A stretch of 64,000 bases of DNA, taken from positions 1-64,000 of the forward strand of contig ONET01000008.1 of NCBI GenBank assembly GCA_900316905.1, written 5' to 3'. The notes beneath the pieces were generated by a model. That model had not been told where the DNA came from, ran no database searches, and saw nothing but the letters and a program-made list of their open reading frames with translations. The DNA is from an uncultured Treponema sp. (GTDB lineage: Bacteria; Spirochaetota; Spirochaetia; Treponematales; Treponemataceae). Below, one piece after another: positions 33,354-41,338 of the stretch; the stretch's first letter is position 1; each line of letters begins with the position of its first letter. The position numbers and the translations under genes were made by a program.

Positions 33354-34223
33354 ATGAAGCTTGTTCATTTTGCAACAATCGATTCCACAAACGCGGAGGC
33401 CCTGCGCATGCTTGAAAGCGCCGGCAAAAAGGGCGCGGCCGCCTTGCGCGTCCTTGACCAAACAGTAATCGCCGCCGACGAACAAAGCGCGGGCCGGGGC
33501 CGCCTTAAGCGCGCCTTTTATTCTCCGGCAAAAACAGGCGTTTACTTTACCGCGATTTACGTTCCTTCCAAAAACATAGAAGAGCCCGCGCTGTTGACCG
33601 CAAGCGCAGCCGTGGCAGTTTGCCGCTCGCTAAAAGAATTTTTTGGAGCGGACGCAAAAATAAAATGGGTCAACGACGTTTACGTGTCTGGCAAAAAAGT
33701 TTGCGGCATATTGGCGGAAGGCCACCTAGGCCCGGACGGAAAAATCGACGCGGCGGCAATCGGGATTGGAATAAACATTTACCCAAGCGACTTCCCGGCG
33801 GAAATAGCGGGCCGCGCGGGCTCGGTCCTGCCCGACACTTTTGGCGCCTCCGACAATCGCGAGGAAGCCCAAGAAAGCGGCGTCATGTCATTCCCGCGCG
33901 CGACGCGGGAATCTTTTGCGCAAAAAGATGTCCGGGTCAAGCCCGAACATGACACGCTGCCCCTAAATTTGGCGCGCGACGTAAGCAAAAAACTTTTTGA
34001 CATCCTTTCAGACGACTCAAAAATCCGCGCCGCCCTGGACGAATACGCCGCGCTTTCCTTTATCGTAGGAAAAACAATAACGGTTCTTCCCGTAATCGGC
34101 GACGACAATTCCGCCTACGCGGCCACAGTCCTTGGCATAGACAAAGAAGCGCGCCTGCTTGTCCGCCTAAACGACGGAAGCGAGCGCGCTCTTTCCAGCG
34201 GCGAAATCTCGATTAAGATTTAA
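33354..34223 (+). CDS. birA: Biotin--[acetyl-CoA carboxylase] ligase carrying an in-frame repeat
   Basis: 289 residues, catalytic core without an N-terminal HTH (monofunctional class I). Motifs: FATIDSTNAEA, GRGRLKRAF (biotinyl-AMP loop), IKWVNDVYVSGKKVCGIL with the catalytic Lys, IGIGINIYP, then the C-terminal SH3-like domain. It joins biotin to carrier proteins. Between the core and the C-terminal domain, codons 178-201 (33886-33954) are a complete copy of repeat R1, adding exactly 23 codons (SFPRATRESFAQK and following) without a frame change. The start ATG 33354 is 8 bases after the PII stop, so probably the same transcript. Confidence 0.92.
   Translation: MKLVHFATIDSTNAEALRMLESAGKKGAAALRVLDQTVIAADEQSAGRGRLKRAFYSPAKTGVYFTAIYVPSKNIEEPALLTASAAVAVCRSLKEFFGADAKIKWVNDVYVSGKKVCGILAEGHLGPDGKIDAAAIGIGINIYPSDFPAEIAGRAGSVLPDTFGASDNREEAQESGVMSFPRATRESFAQKDVRVKPEHDTLPLNLARDVSKKLFDILSDDSKIRAALDEYAALSFIVGKTITVLPVIGDDNSAYAATVLGIDKEARLLVRLNDGSERALSSGEISIKI
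33886..33954. repeat. Palindromic repeat R1, copy d, inside birA
   Basis: 69 bases, bounded by TGTCAT and ATGACA, with hairpins ATTCCCGCG/CGCGGGAAT and TGTCCGGGTCAAGCCCGAACA. 69 is a multiple of three and no stop is created in the gene frame. Confidence 0.9.
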
Positions 34224-34253
34224 GCCGCGGCTCTAACAATTTTAGTTGGACAA

Positions 34254-35552
34254 TCACTTCTCTTTGTGCCGCCTGTCCAGCTCGTCCAACACGTCCTTCC
34301 AAGAAACCTTTTCCTTGTACATCAAGACGCTGACAAAGTAAAGCAAATCGGCGGCTTCCCAAATCGCCTCGTCGCGGTCGGGAGCCTCGCACAATTCGCC
34401 GGCCTCCTCCATGACCTTTTCGCGGACGCGCTTGTCGTCAAGCGTGGCGGTGTAAGAGCCTGGCTTGGGATTGGCGAAGCGCTCGCTGATTGTTTGGTAC
34501 AAACGCTCAAGGCTGGAAGCTTCGTCGGCTTCCGCTCCAAAGCAAGTGAAGCTTCCTGTATGGCAAACGCCTCCGTGCGGAACGACAGTGGCCAAAACCG
34601 TGTCGCGGTCGCAGTCGACGCGCAATTTTTGGACTTCCAAAAAGTGGCCGCTCGTTTCGCCCTTGGTCCACAGAACGTTCCGAGTGCGGCTCCAAAAGGT
34701 AAGCTTTTTTGTGGCGAAAGTTTTTTCAAAAGCCTCGCGGTTTGCGTAGCCCATCATCAAGACTTGGCCGTTCACGCTTTGCGCGATTACCGGAACCATT
34801 CCGTCCACTTTTTTCCAATCAAGGCATTCCATAAAAGAGTCTTTGAGCGAAACCTTGTTTGTGTAAAGCGCCATCCCAAGCTGAACGTCGCAGCCAAGCT
34901 TTTCCAATTCCGCGATTTCTTGAACGGTGGAAACGCCGCCGGCGACGACAACCTTGCATTTAACGGCCTCGCGCAATTCCTTGGCGGCCTGCATGTTTGT
35001 TCCCTGCATGCAGCCTTCTTTTTCAACGCAAGTCCACAAAAGCTCCGAGCAATATTGTTCGGCGGCCTTGGCGGCGGCGACTAAAGGTATGTCAAGCGTT
35101 TCCTTCCAGCCGTGAACGGCAATCTTTCCGTTAATGCTGTCCACCGAAATTATGACGCGCTGCTTTCCGATCGCGCCGCAAAGCTCTTGCAAAAATTCTT
35201 TGTTAAGAATGTCGTCCTGGTCCTTTGCGTCTTTGTTGAAAGCGGCGCTTCCGACAATCACTTTTTCTGCGCCAAGGCTTATTAGCTCGCGGGCGCGCTT
35301 TACGCTGCGAACGCCGCCGCCGGTCCTGACGTTGCCCTTTCGCAAAAGGCTTTTTAAAAGCGGAGTGTTCACCGTGTTTCCTTTAAGGTCAACATGGCCC
35401 ATTGCCGCGTCAAGGTCGATTACGGCAACGTCGCCGTAAAAGTTAAAGTCATTGATCAACGCGTCCGCGTCGTCGCGCTGCAAGACCAAGTCCTTGCCGT
35501 TCTTAAGCTGAACGACGTGTCCGTCCTTTAAGTCAATAGAAGAAATTACCAT
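34254..35552 (-). CDS. HisA-HisI-HisE fusion (histidine biosynthesis)
   Basis: 432 residues with three catalytic parts. 1-245: HisA-type barrel (SSIDLKDGHVVQL with catalytic Asp, RTGGGVRSVKRAR, SVDSINGKIAVHGW with the second Asp, VAGGVST). 250-345: phosphoribosyl-AMP cyclohydrolase HisI (GYANREAFEKT, DCDRDTVL, CHTGSFTCF metal ligands). 350-432: phosphoribosyl-ATP pyrophosphatase HisE (EEAGELCEA, EAADLLYF). Together it performs steps 2, 3 and 4 of histidine synthesis. HisIE fusions are common; HisA joined to HisIE is rare. It overlaps the PAS gene by 7 bases; no other his gene is in view. Confidence 0.9.
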   Translation of the reverse strand: MVISSIDLKDGHVVQLKNGKDLVLQRDDADALINDFNFYGDVAVIDLDAAMGHVDLKGNTVNTPLLKSLLRKGNVRTGGGVRSVKRARELISLGAEKVIVGSAAFNKDAKDQDDILNKEFLQELCGAIGKQRVIISVDSINGKIAVHGWKETLDIPLVAAAKAAEQYCSELLWTCVEKEGCMQGTNMQAAKELREAVKCKVVVAGGVSTVQEIAELEKLGCDVQLGMALYTNKVSLKDSFMECLDWKKVDGMVPVIAQSVNGQVLMMGYANREAFEKTFATKKLTFWSRTRNVLWTKGETSGHFLEVQKLRVDCDRDTVLATVVPHGGVCHTGSFTCFGAEADEASSLERLYQTISERFANPKPGSYTATLDDKRVREKVMEEAGELCEAPDRDEAIWEAADLLYFVSVLMYKEKVSWKDVLDELDRRHKEK

Positions 35553-36478
35553 TGTTTTTTCCCGTTCGCTTCGGCCGCTTGCTTGAGCCGAATTTCCTTT
35601 TCCTTTTCTTCAGTAATGTTTTGAACGGCGCAAATCGCCAGTTCAATTTTATTGTTCCTGTCTTTTGAAGCGACAATCAAATGGCAACGGCACCACATTC
35701 CGGTCTTTGTGAAAAAGTCGTAAGTGAGCAAGTTGGAATTTGGCAAGCGCTTGTCAATGTCCTTTGGCTCCAAAAATTTCGCGTAGTTTTCCGCGTATTC
35801 TTGGGCAACCAAATTCTGCGACATCATTTGAATTGTCTGGCGCAAGTCGCCGTTGATTTTTTCAACAAAATCCTTGTAGTCGTCCGGCGCTTCGATGATA
35901 TGGACAAGTTCAGAATTGATGTCGATGGAAAATGAAATGAAGTAAATGTTTTTAAAGGCGCGCAAGATTGACATTTCCCGCTTGAGCCGAGCGTTTGTTA
36001 TCGTAAGCTCTTCGCTCATTTTCTCGCGCTCGCTGATCAAGTCGGTCACGTCGGTGGTCGTAATCAACGCGAAGCGGACTTCCTCGCCTGGCTGCAAGCG
36101 AACCGCCGTAAGGGACATTCTAAACCAATGGTTCACGCCCTCGATTTTTCGGCTGTAGTCAAATTCCTCCAAATGGCCGTCCGCCAAATTTTCCTTAAGC
36201 CACTCCTCGTCCAAATGCATCTTTACGATGGAATAAGACGGCTCGTTCTTGTCAAACTTGGAAAGGAAAATCGGAACCGCTTCAACGATTTTTCCGTCAG
36301 CAGCCCAAAAGCCGGGCGTTGTTCGGGCAACGCTAAAGGCATGGTATTTTCCGGTCTTAAAGTCAAAAAGATACTCGCTGGAATGAAGCCTATGAATTCC
36401 TTCGCGGTAGGCCTCATACAAATACAGCTCGTCCAAATCCTCGCTGCCAAATCCCTTGTATGAATTGTCATCGCTCAT
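35546..36478 (-). CDS. PAS-domain protein without an output domain
   Basis: 310 residues from ATG 36478 (AGGAGG upstream); the longer frame runs into repeat R2b. Residues 30-160 form one PAS-like region, with FDYSRKIEGVNHWFRMSLTAVR and ALITTTDVTDLI as the last strands; a coiled coil (DLISEREKMSEELTITNARLKREM) leads to a second PAS-like region (200-300) ending AICAVQNITEEKEKE. Such chains normally continue into a GGDEF or kinase domain, but here the frame stops after a basic tail. It may be a signalling adaptor. The stop overlaps the HisA-IE start by 7 bases, so they are coexpressed; the functional link is unclear. Confidence 0.8.
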   Translation of the reverse strand: MSDDNSYKGFGSEDLDELYLYEAYREGIHRLHSSEYLFDFKTGKYHAFSVARTTPGFWAADGKIVEAVPIFLSKFDKNEPSYSIVKMHLDEEWLKENLADGHLEEFDYSRKIEGVNHWFRMSLTAVRLQPGEEVRFALITTTDVTDLISEREKMSEELTITNARLKREMSILRAFKNIYFISFSIDINSELVHIIEAPDDYKDFVEKINGDLRQTIQMMSQNLVAQEYAENYAKFLEPKDIDKRLPNSNLLTYDFFTKTGMWCRCHLIVASKDRNNKIELAICAVQNITEEKEKEIRLKQAAEANGKKQW

Positions 36479-36496
36479 TTTAGTCCTCCTTATAAT

Positions 36497-36543
36497 ACCG
36501 CTGTCCGCGCGAGCTGGGTTGCGAGCGCGGACTTTGCGGCTCA
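36497..36543. repeat. Dispersed repeat R2, copy b
   Basis: CGCTGTCCGCGCGAGCTGGG, TTGCGAGCGCGGACTTTGCG and GCTCATTG: shorter variant of R2 covering the TGA stop of the MTA/SAH nucleosidase gene. Confidence 0.8.
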
Positions 36544-37254
36544 TTGCGCGCGAACAATCGCGAGCATGATGGCGCCGCTCAAATGCGCGGCGGTCTCCTC
36601 GTTAAAAGTGTATGTCGTTTCCTCGTTGTCGTCGGCCATGTCGCTAAGCGTTCTGATGATCACAAAGGGAACGCCGCACAAAGAGCAAGCGTGCGCGACA
36701 GCCGCGCCTTCCATCTCAACGCAAAGGGGATTCACGTTCCTAACGATGCGGGCTTTCAATTCCTTGTCCGCCACAAACTGGTCTCCCGACGCGACGCGGC
36801 CAACGGCAAGCTTGTGCCCCTTGGCTTCAGGCAAAGCCGGAAAAAGCGCTTGGATTTCATCGACCATTTTTTTGTCGGCCTCAAAAGAATAAATGTCCAT
36901 TTGCGGAATCTGGCCCACCTTGTAGCCCCAAGCGCTCGCGTCCACATCGTGATAGACCGCGTCGCTTGAAACGACAACGTCCAAAACGCCAAGGCCTTTT
37001 CCAATCGCGCCCGCGATTCCAGAGTTTACGATAAAATCCGCGCCAAACTGCAAAATCATTCTTTGCGCGCAAAGGGCCGCGTTCACCTTGCCCACGCCGC
37101 TCCTTGCCAAAACAATTTGCTTTGAGCCAATCGCGCCTTCGTAGTAGACAGTTCCGCCGACTTTTGTTTCCTTTACATTTCCTTCCGCCTTGAGCGCGTC
37201 AAGAATGATTTTGATCTCGACTTCCATCGCGCCGATGATTCCAAGTTTTTTCAT
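36541..37254 (-). CDS. mtnN: 5'-methylthioadenosine/S-adenosylhomocysteine nucleosidase
   Basis: 237 residues from ATG 37254 (AAGGAGCG upstream). MKKLGIIGAMEVEIKI is the standard N-terminus; VNSGIAGAIGKGLGV, VEMEGAAVAHAC with the catalytic Glu pair, and IIRTLSDMAD with the catalytic Asp are present. It cleaves MTA and SAH, keeping methylation and polyamine by-products low and feeding AI-2 precursors. The frame is open for another 55 codons upstream, but those codons are two copies of repeat R2 and are not part of the protein. The stop lies in R2b. Confidence 0.96.
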   Translation of the reverse strand: MKKLGIIGAMEVEIKIILDALKAEGNVKETKVGGTVYYEGAIGSKQIVLARSGVGKVNAALCAQRMILQFGADFIVNSGIAGAIGKGLGVLDVVVSSDAVYHDVDASAWGYKVGQIPQMDIYSFEADKKMVDEIQALFPALPEAKGHKLAVGRVASGDQFVADKELKARIVRNVNPLCVEMEGAAVAHACSLCGVPFVIIRTLSDMADDNEETTYTFNEETAAHLSGAIMLAIVRAQ

Positions 37255-37265
37255 AATTCGCTCCT

Positions 37266-37412
37266 TCATTCTTGGGCTTGACTCCATTTTCATTGCCGCT
37301 ATTCCGCTGTTCGCGCGAGCCGGGTTGCGAGCGCGAATGTTGCGGCTCATGCGGCAATCGTCCATTCTTGGGCTTGACTCCATTTTCATTGCCGCTATGC
37401 CGCTGTTCGCGC
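37266..37412. repeat. Dispersed repeat R2, copy c, with a 51-base direct duplication
   Basis: The segment TCTTGGGCTTGACTCCATTT through CCGCTGTTCGCGC occurs at 37266-37316 and again at 37362-37412 (period 96), flanking a complete R2 core. It starts before mtnN and ends at the stop of the GT4 gene. Confidence 0.9.
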
Positions 37413-38650
37413 TAATCAAGGCAGACGCTGTCGACGGCGGCCTTCAATTCTTCGTCGGTGATTTTTTCGGGGAAGGTGTCCAAAACCTTTTGGTAAAAGG
37501 CCACCGTCCGTTTTCCGTAAACTTCAAGCGAAAAGCCCTTGGCCACCTTTTTGCTGTAGTCGCCAAAAGCGGCGCGCTTCTTTGCGTCCGCGGCAAGCTC
37601 CAAAAAGTACTGGTCCATTTCCTCGTCGCTGTCGGCCATGTAGCCGTTCTTCCCTTCAAAAATCGTGTCGCTAAAGCTGGTGTCGCGCCGCGCGATTATC
37701 GGAAGGCCCGAAATCAAGGCTTCCAAAATCGTCATCGAATGCATTTCCGAAAGCGAGGCCGTGATGAAAACGTCGCCCAATTGGTAGTAGGAGTGAACTT
37801 CAGTCCACGGAACGTAGCCGGTAAAAATAATTCTGTCGCTTACGGGCCGCGACTTTTTTTCCAACGCTTGGACGGCGGGGCCGGCGCCAACAAACAAAAT
37901 TTTTATCTTGGCGTTTTTTTGAATGACGCGCATGCAAATGTCAAGCAATTCCTCAACGCGCTTTTCTTCGACAACGCGGCCCAAGAACAAAAAGACTATG
38001 TCGTCCTTTTTTATTCCCCACTGCTTTCGCACGGCTTGAATTTCCTTTTCCGAAATCGAGCATTGCAAAAAGGAGTCGGAGTCAAGCGCGTTGGGAATTA
38101 TCGCCGACGGAGTGTTGGGCAGCATGAAAGGCATCTTAAAGTAGTCTCGCGCCTTTTGCGAAACGTTTATCAAGGCGTAGAATTTTTTGTACAAGCGCTT
38201 GACGATTTTTCTAATCAAGCGGACAGGAATCAACCTTCCGGCAAAAAGATAGTACTTGTAAAAGTCTTCCCAAAGTGTGTGCGTCGTGGCGATTACAGGT
38301 ATATGCAATTTTTTTCCAGAAAGCTTTGCCGCGTGCGCCACAAAAAATTCCGTGTGGGAATGAATTATCTGAACATTGTGCTTGGTCAAAAATTTTAGGA
38401 TTTTCTTTTCGTGCGGAAATCCAATGTATTGGTCTGGAACGCCCAGCCAGTCTCCGCGCACGGAGCGGATGCGCAAAACGTTTTCGTCCTTTTCGCGCTC
38501 GGCAATCGCGCTTTCCTCTTCCTTTGTGTTGACAGTGACGACGACAACATGGTGGCCCATGTCCTCAAGCGCTTTTCGCAATTGCAGGACAACGGTGACA
38601 ATTCCGCTTTTTGTGGGAAGATACGAATCAGTAAAGAGCGCGATGTTCAT
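37412..38650 (-). CDS. GT4-family glycosyltransferase
   Basis: 412 residues, GT-B fold without membrane helices. N-terminal domain: MNIALFTDSYLPTKSGIVTV and IIHSHTEFFVAHAA; C-terminal nucleotide-sugar domain: VFLFLGRVVEEKRVEELL, TASLSEMHSMTILEALISGLPIIA (EX7E region). The sequence type is that of diacylglycerol glucosyltransferases and related membrane glycolipid enzymes, which use UDP-glucose or UDP-galactose; the exact acceptor is not readable. An extended -10 (TGG TATAAT, 38663-38658) ends 7 bases before ATG 38650, with no Shine-Dalgarno, another likely leaderless start. Confidence 0.9.
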   Translation of the reverse strand: MNIALFTDSYLPTKSGIVTVVLQLRKALEDMGHHVVVVTVNTKEEESAIAEREKDENVLRIRSVRGDWLGVPDQYIGFPHEKKILKFLTKHNVQIIHSHTEFFVAHAAKLSGKKLHIPVIATTHTLWEDFYKYYLFAGRLIPVRLIRKIVKRLYKKFYALINVSQKARDYFKMPFMLPNTPSAIIPNALDSDSFLQCSISEKEIQAVRKQWGIKKDDIVFLFLGRVVEEKRVEELLDICMRVIQKNAKIKILFVGAGPAVQALEKKSRPVSDRIIFTGYVPWTEVHSYYQLGDVFITASLSEMHSMTILEALISGLPIIARRDTSFSDTIFEGKNGYMADSDEEMDQYFLELAADAKKRAAFGDYSKKVAKGFSLEVYGKRTVAFYQKVLDTFPEKITDEELKAAVDSVCLD

Positions 38651-38683
38651 GTTTTCTATTATACCAAACTTATGCCAGTTTTT

Positions 38684-40156
38684 CTAGTCCATGCGTCCGT
38701 CGCGCTTCATCGAAAACTTGTCCATCGGATAGCTTTTCAAATTTTCCAAAACCATTCGCCCGTCCGCGCCCTTTAAAAGCGTCTCGCGGGCTCTCGAAAT
38801 TTCGGCCTCGGTCTTGTGGCGCGAAGGCCCTCCCACGCAGCCGCCCGGGCAAATCATTCCTTCTATAAAGTCTTCCTTCAACACGCCGGCCTTTAGCTGG
38901 GTCAAAGCCTTCTTGCATTCGTCGCCGCCCGCGCAGCGCAAAAGCTTGATTCCCTCAACGTCCTCGCCGCGCTCCTTCATGCATTCCAAAACCGCGTTGG
39001 CCACTCCTCCGCTGGACGCGAATCTCTTTCCCCAAACTGACGCCTCTTGGTAGCCGGCCTCGGCCTCTTCAAAGTCCAAGTCCCTTGACCGCATCATCGC
39101 GCGGAGCTCGCCGTAAGTCATGACGTAATCGGCGTTGTCGGGAATCGACTTGTCGTTGGCCTCGGATTTTTTTGCGATGCAGGGGCCGATGAAAACCGTC
39201 ACGCAGCCGGGCCTAGTGTATTTTAAGTAGCGGGAAACCGCGCACATCGGCGAGACTGTCTCGGACTTGTTCTTATGGTATTGATCGGGATAGTTCTGCC
39301 TAAGCAAATTGATGAAGGCCGGGCAGCAGGAAGTGGTCATTTTTCGGCCCTCGGCGAGCGCTTCCGACCATTCCTTGGACTCAAAGGCCGCCGTCATGTC
39401 TCCGCCAAGACCCACTTCCACCATGTCGCTAAAGCCCAGCTTCAGCAAAGTCTTTTTTATCGAAGCCATGTTCACCTTGTCGCCAAACTGGCCTTCGGTG
39501 GCCGGGGCGCACATCGCGATGACTTCTTTTCCGGCCTTGATGTCTTGAATGATGTCGGCCAAGTATGTCTTGGATCCGATGGCGCCAAAGGGGCAGTTGT
39601 GGATGCAGTGGCCGCACTGGACGCATTTTTCTTCGTTGATTTTGCAGTAGCCCCAGTCGTCGTAGGTAATCGCTCCGACAGGACAGGCCTTTTTGCAGGG
39701 CCGCTCCAAGTGAACTATGGCGCCGTAGGGGCAAGCCTTGGCGCAAAGTCCGCACTCCTTGCATTTGGCGGAATCTATGTGCATCCGCACTTCGCCGGGC
39801 GCGATGGCGTTAAAATGGCAGGCGCTAAGGCAGGGACGCCCCATGCAAAAGCGGCAGTTGTCGGTGACTGAATACGCCGAAATCGGGCAGTCGTCGCAGG
39901 CCGCGTTTATCACTTGAACCACGTTTTGGCTTGGCGGCATGTCGGAAGGACATTCGGCGCAGGCAAGGCGGATTCGCTGGCGGACAATCTCGCGCTCCTT
40001 GTAAACGCAGCAATACTCGGACTTGGGGCCGGGAACCATTTTATAAACCAGCTTGTCCTTTTCATCTTCGTTCAGCTTGCCTTCCCACGCAAGGCGGCAA
40101 ACCTCTTCCATTATTTTATGCTTGAACCATACAATTCCAGTGTCGTTTGTAACCAT
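38684..40156 (-). CDS. [FeFe]-hydrogenase-like protein, group B type
   Basis: 490 residues. The N-terminal half binds several clusters: a Cys-rich domain (ACDDCPISAYSVTDNCRFCMGRPC), then two 4Fe-4S ferredoxin motifs (CKECGLCAKACPYGA and CVQCGHCIHNCPFGA). The H-cluster domain follows with L1 TTSCCPAF, L2 GPCIAKKSEA and L3 EGMICPGGCVGGP, matching the group B pattern rather than the TSCCPxW/MPCxxKK pattern of group A. It may evolve or take up hydrogen with ferredoxin in fermentation; group B enzymes are little studied. No maturase gene is in view. Its promoter ends 6 bases before ATG 40156. Confidence 0.9.
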   Translation of the reverse strand: MVTNDTGIVWFKHKIMEEVCRLAWEGKLNEDEKDKLVYKMVPGPKSEYCCVYKEREIVRQRIRLACAECPSDMPPSQNVVQVINAACDDCPISAYSVTDNCRFCMGRPCLSACHFNAIAPGEVRMHIDSAKCKECGLCAKACPYGAIVHLERPCKKACPVGAITYDDWGYCKINEEKCVQCGHCIHNCPFGAIGSKTYLADIIQDIKAGKEVIAMCAPATEGQFGDKVNMASIKKTLLKLGFSDMVEVGLGGDMTAAFESKEWSEALAEGRKMTTSCCPAFINLLRQNYPDQYHKNKSETVSPMCAVSRYLKYTRPGCVTVFIGPCIAKKSEANDKSIPDNADYVMTYGELRAMMRSRDLDFEEAEAGYQEASVWGKRFASSGGVANAVLECMKERGEDVEGIKLLRCAGGDECKKALTQLKAGVLKEDFIEGMICPGGCVGGPSRHKTEAEISRARETLLKGADGRMVLENLKSYPMDKFSMKRDGRMD

Positions 40157-40162
40157 AGGCGC

Positions 40163-40191
40163 ATTTTACCATATTTTGCGGAACAAAGCAA
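40163..40191 (-). promoter_or_regulatory. Leaderless promoter of the hydrogenase-like gene
   Basis: TTGCTT (40191-40186), 17 bases, TAAAAT (40168-40163) with an extended TGG, 6 bases to ATG 40156. Confidence 0.68.
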
Positions 40192-40221
40192 ACGCCCCGC
40201 CCAGGACAAACGCTATATAAA

Positions 40222-40258
40222 TACAATAACAAAAAATGCTCCCAGTCGCGGCTGCGGC
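40222..40258 (+). repeat. Repeat R3, copy a
   Basis: TACAATAACAAAAAATGCTC followed by CCAGTCGCGGCTGCGG; a 17-codon frame starts at its ATG but is not convincing as a gene. Same bases at 47407 (CCCGGGCGCGGCTGCGGC) and, up to the ATG, at 31131. Confidence 0.75.
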
Positions 40259-40345
40259 CGTTCGGCCGATCGGCGGCAATTGGCGCTAGCAAATTAGCGG
40301 CGAATGTGATACAATTAAAGGCATTACAACTTTCCGAGGTGAACT

Positions 40346-41245
40346 ATGGGACAGACATTGATTCAAAAATATTCTAAAAACTTTGCGGCTCTAAAGGAAA
40401 ATTCTGTCGCGGCGGCCAAGATTGACGAGTCGAACATTTACCAACCGGCCAACATTTCAAACCGCCCGATGATGTGGGAAATCTTGGACGAGGTTTTGCT
40501 CCCCGGAAGCGGCCTTGGAAACTTGGAAAATTTCAAGGACTTTTACGAGCAAGTCAAGGCCGGAAAGTCAGGCTTGATTTTGTCGGAACACTACACAAAC
40601 CTTGATTTGCCCGAAATCGTCTACTTTTTGGAAAAACAGGGAAGCGACTGGGCCAAAGAATTTTCAGAAAAAATCGTCGCCGTCGCCGGAATGAAGCTCA
40701 ACGAAGCCGACCCGGTTGTCCGCGCCTTTACCGAAGCCTTCACCCGCGTCGTAATCTATCCTACCCGCTCGCTTGACAAGCTTAGCCCGGAAGAAAAGGC
40801 CGAAGAAGAAGCGCGCGCCAGAAAAATAAACTTCGCCTCAATGCGAGCGATGGACGCTTGCAAAAAACGCGGCGAAGTGATTTTGGTCTACCCGGCGGGA
40901 ACGCGATACCGCCCCGGAAAGCCCGAAACAAAAAGGGGCTTGCGCGAAATCGACAGCTACTTGCGCTTGTTTGACATTATGATTTTGATTTCCAACAACG
41001 GAAACTGCCTGCGCATAAACCCCGAAAATCCTGAAAACATGCTCTTTGACCTAGTGGAAAAAGACTTGGTCTTGCACACCGCAAGCCCCGTAATCAACTG
41101 CAAGGAATTCCGCAAAAACGTTTTGGACGCGCTTCCCGCCGACGAGCCGGATCCCAAGCAAAAGACAATCGACCGCGTCATGGAGCTTTTGCAAGAGCAG
41201 CACGACAAGGTTGAGGAAGAAAGACTGAAGAAAATTAATGGTTAA
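40346..41245 (+). CDS. PlsB/PlsC-like glycerolipid acyltransferase
   Basis: 299 residues, soluble or peripheral. LSEHYTNLD (about 80) is the HX4D catalytic motif, and VYPAGTRYR (about 190) corresponds to the FPEGTRSR substrate-binding motif of glycerol-3-phosphate and lysophosphatidate acyltransferases. The length and lack of a strong membrane helix resemble the soluble GPAT group. It would acylate a glycerolipid precursor during phospholipid synthesis. GAGGTG is 5 bases before ATG 40346; an extended -10 (TGA TACAAT) lies near 40310. The hairpin of repeat R1e followed by T7 serves as terminator. Confidence 0.85.
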   Translation: MGQTLIQKYSKNFAALKENSVAAAKIDESNIYQPANISNRPMMWEILDEVLLPGSGLGNLENFKDFYEQVKAGKSGLILSEHYTNLDLPEIVYFLEKQGSDWAKEFSEKIVAVAGMKLNEADPVVRAFTEAFTRVVIYPTRSLDKLSPEEKAEEEARARKINFASMRAMDACKKRGEVILVYPAGTRYRPGKPETKRGLREIDSYLRLFDIMILISNNGNCLRINPENPENMLFDLVEKDLVLHTASPVINCKEFRKNVLDALPADEPDPKQKTIDRVMELLQEQHDKVEEERLKKING

Positions 41246-41247
41246 AA

Positions 41248-41338
41248 GATTGTCGGGTCAAGCCCGACAATGACATAAGGCCAGCCCGTCATTGCGCCGC
41301 GCCTGTCATTCCCGCGCTTGCCGCGGGAATCTTTTTTT
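41248..41338 (+). terminator. Repeat R1 copy e, acting as terminator of the acyltransferase gene
   Basis: First hairpin ATTGTCGGG/CCCGACAAT (41248-41270), middle degenerate unit, second hairpin ATTCCCGCG-5-CGCGGGAAT (41308-41330) followed by CTTTTTTT. The T run makes this copy a convincing rho-independent terminator on the plus strand. Confidence 0.85.

Noticed and set aside
37255-37419. Open frame extending the MTA/SAH nucleosidase by 55 residues at its N-terminus
   Set aside because: The extension is two translated copies of the R2 repeat (NSGIAAMKMESSPRM twice); the family start MKKLGIIGAMEVE at 37254 has its own Shine-Dalgarno.
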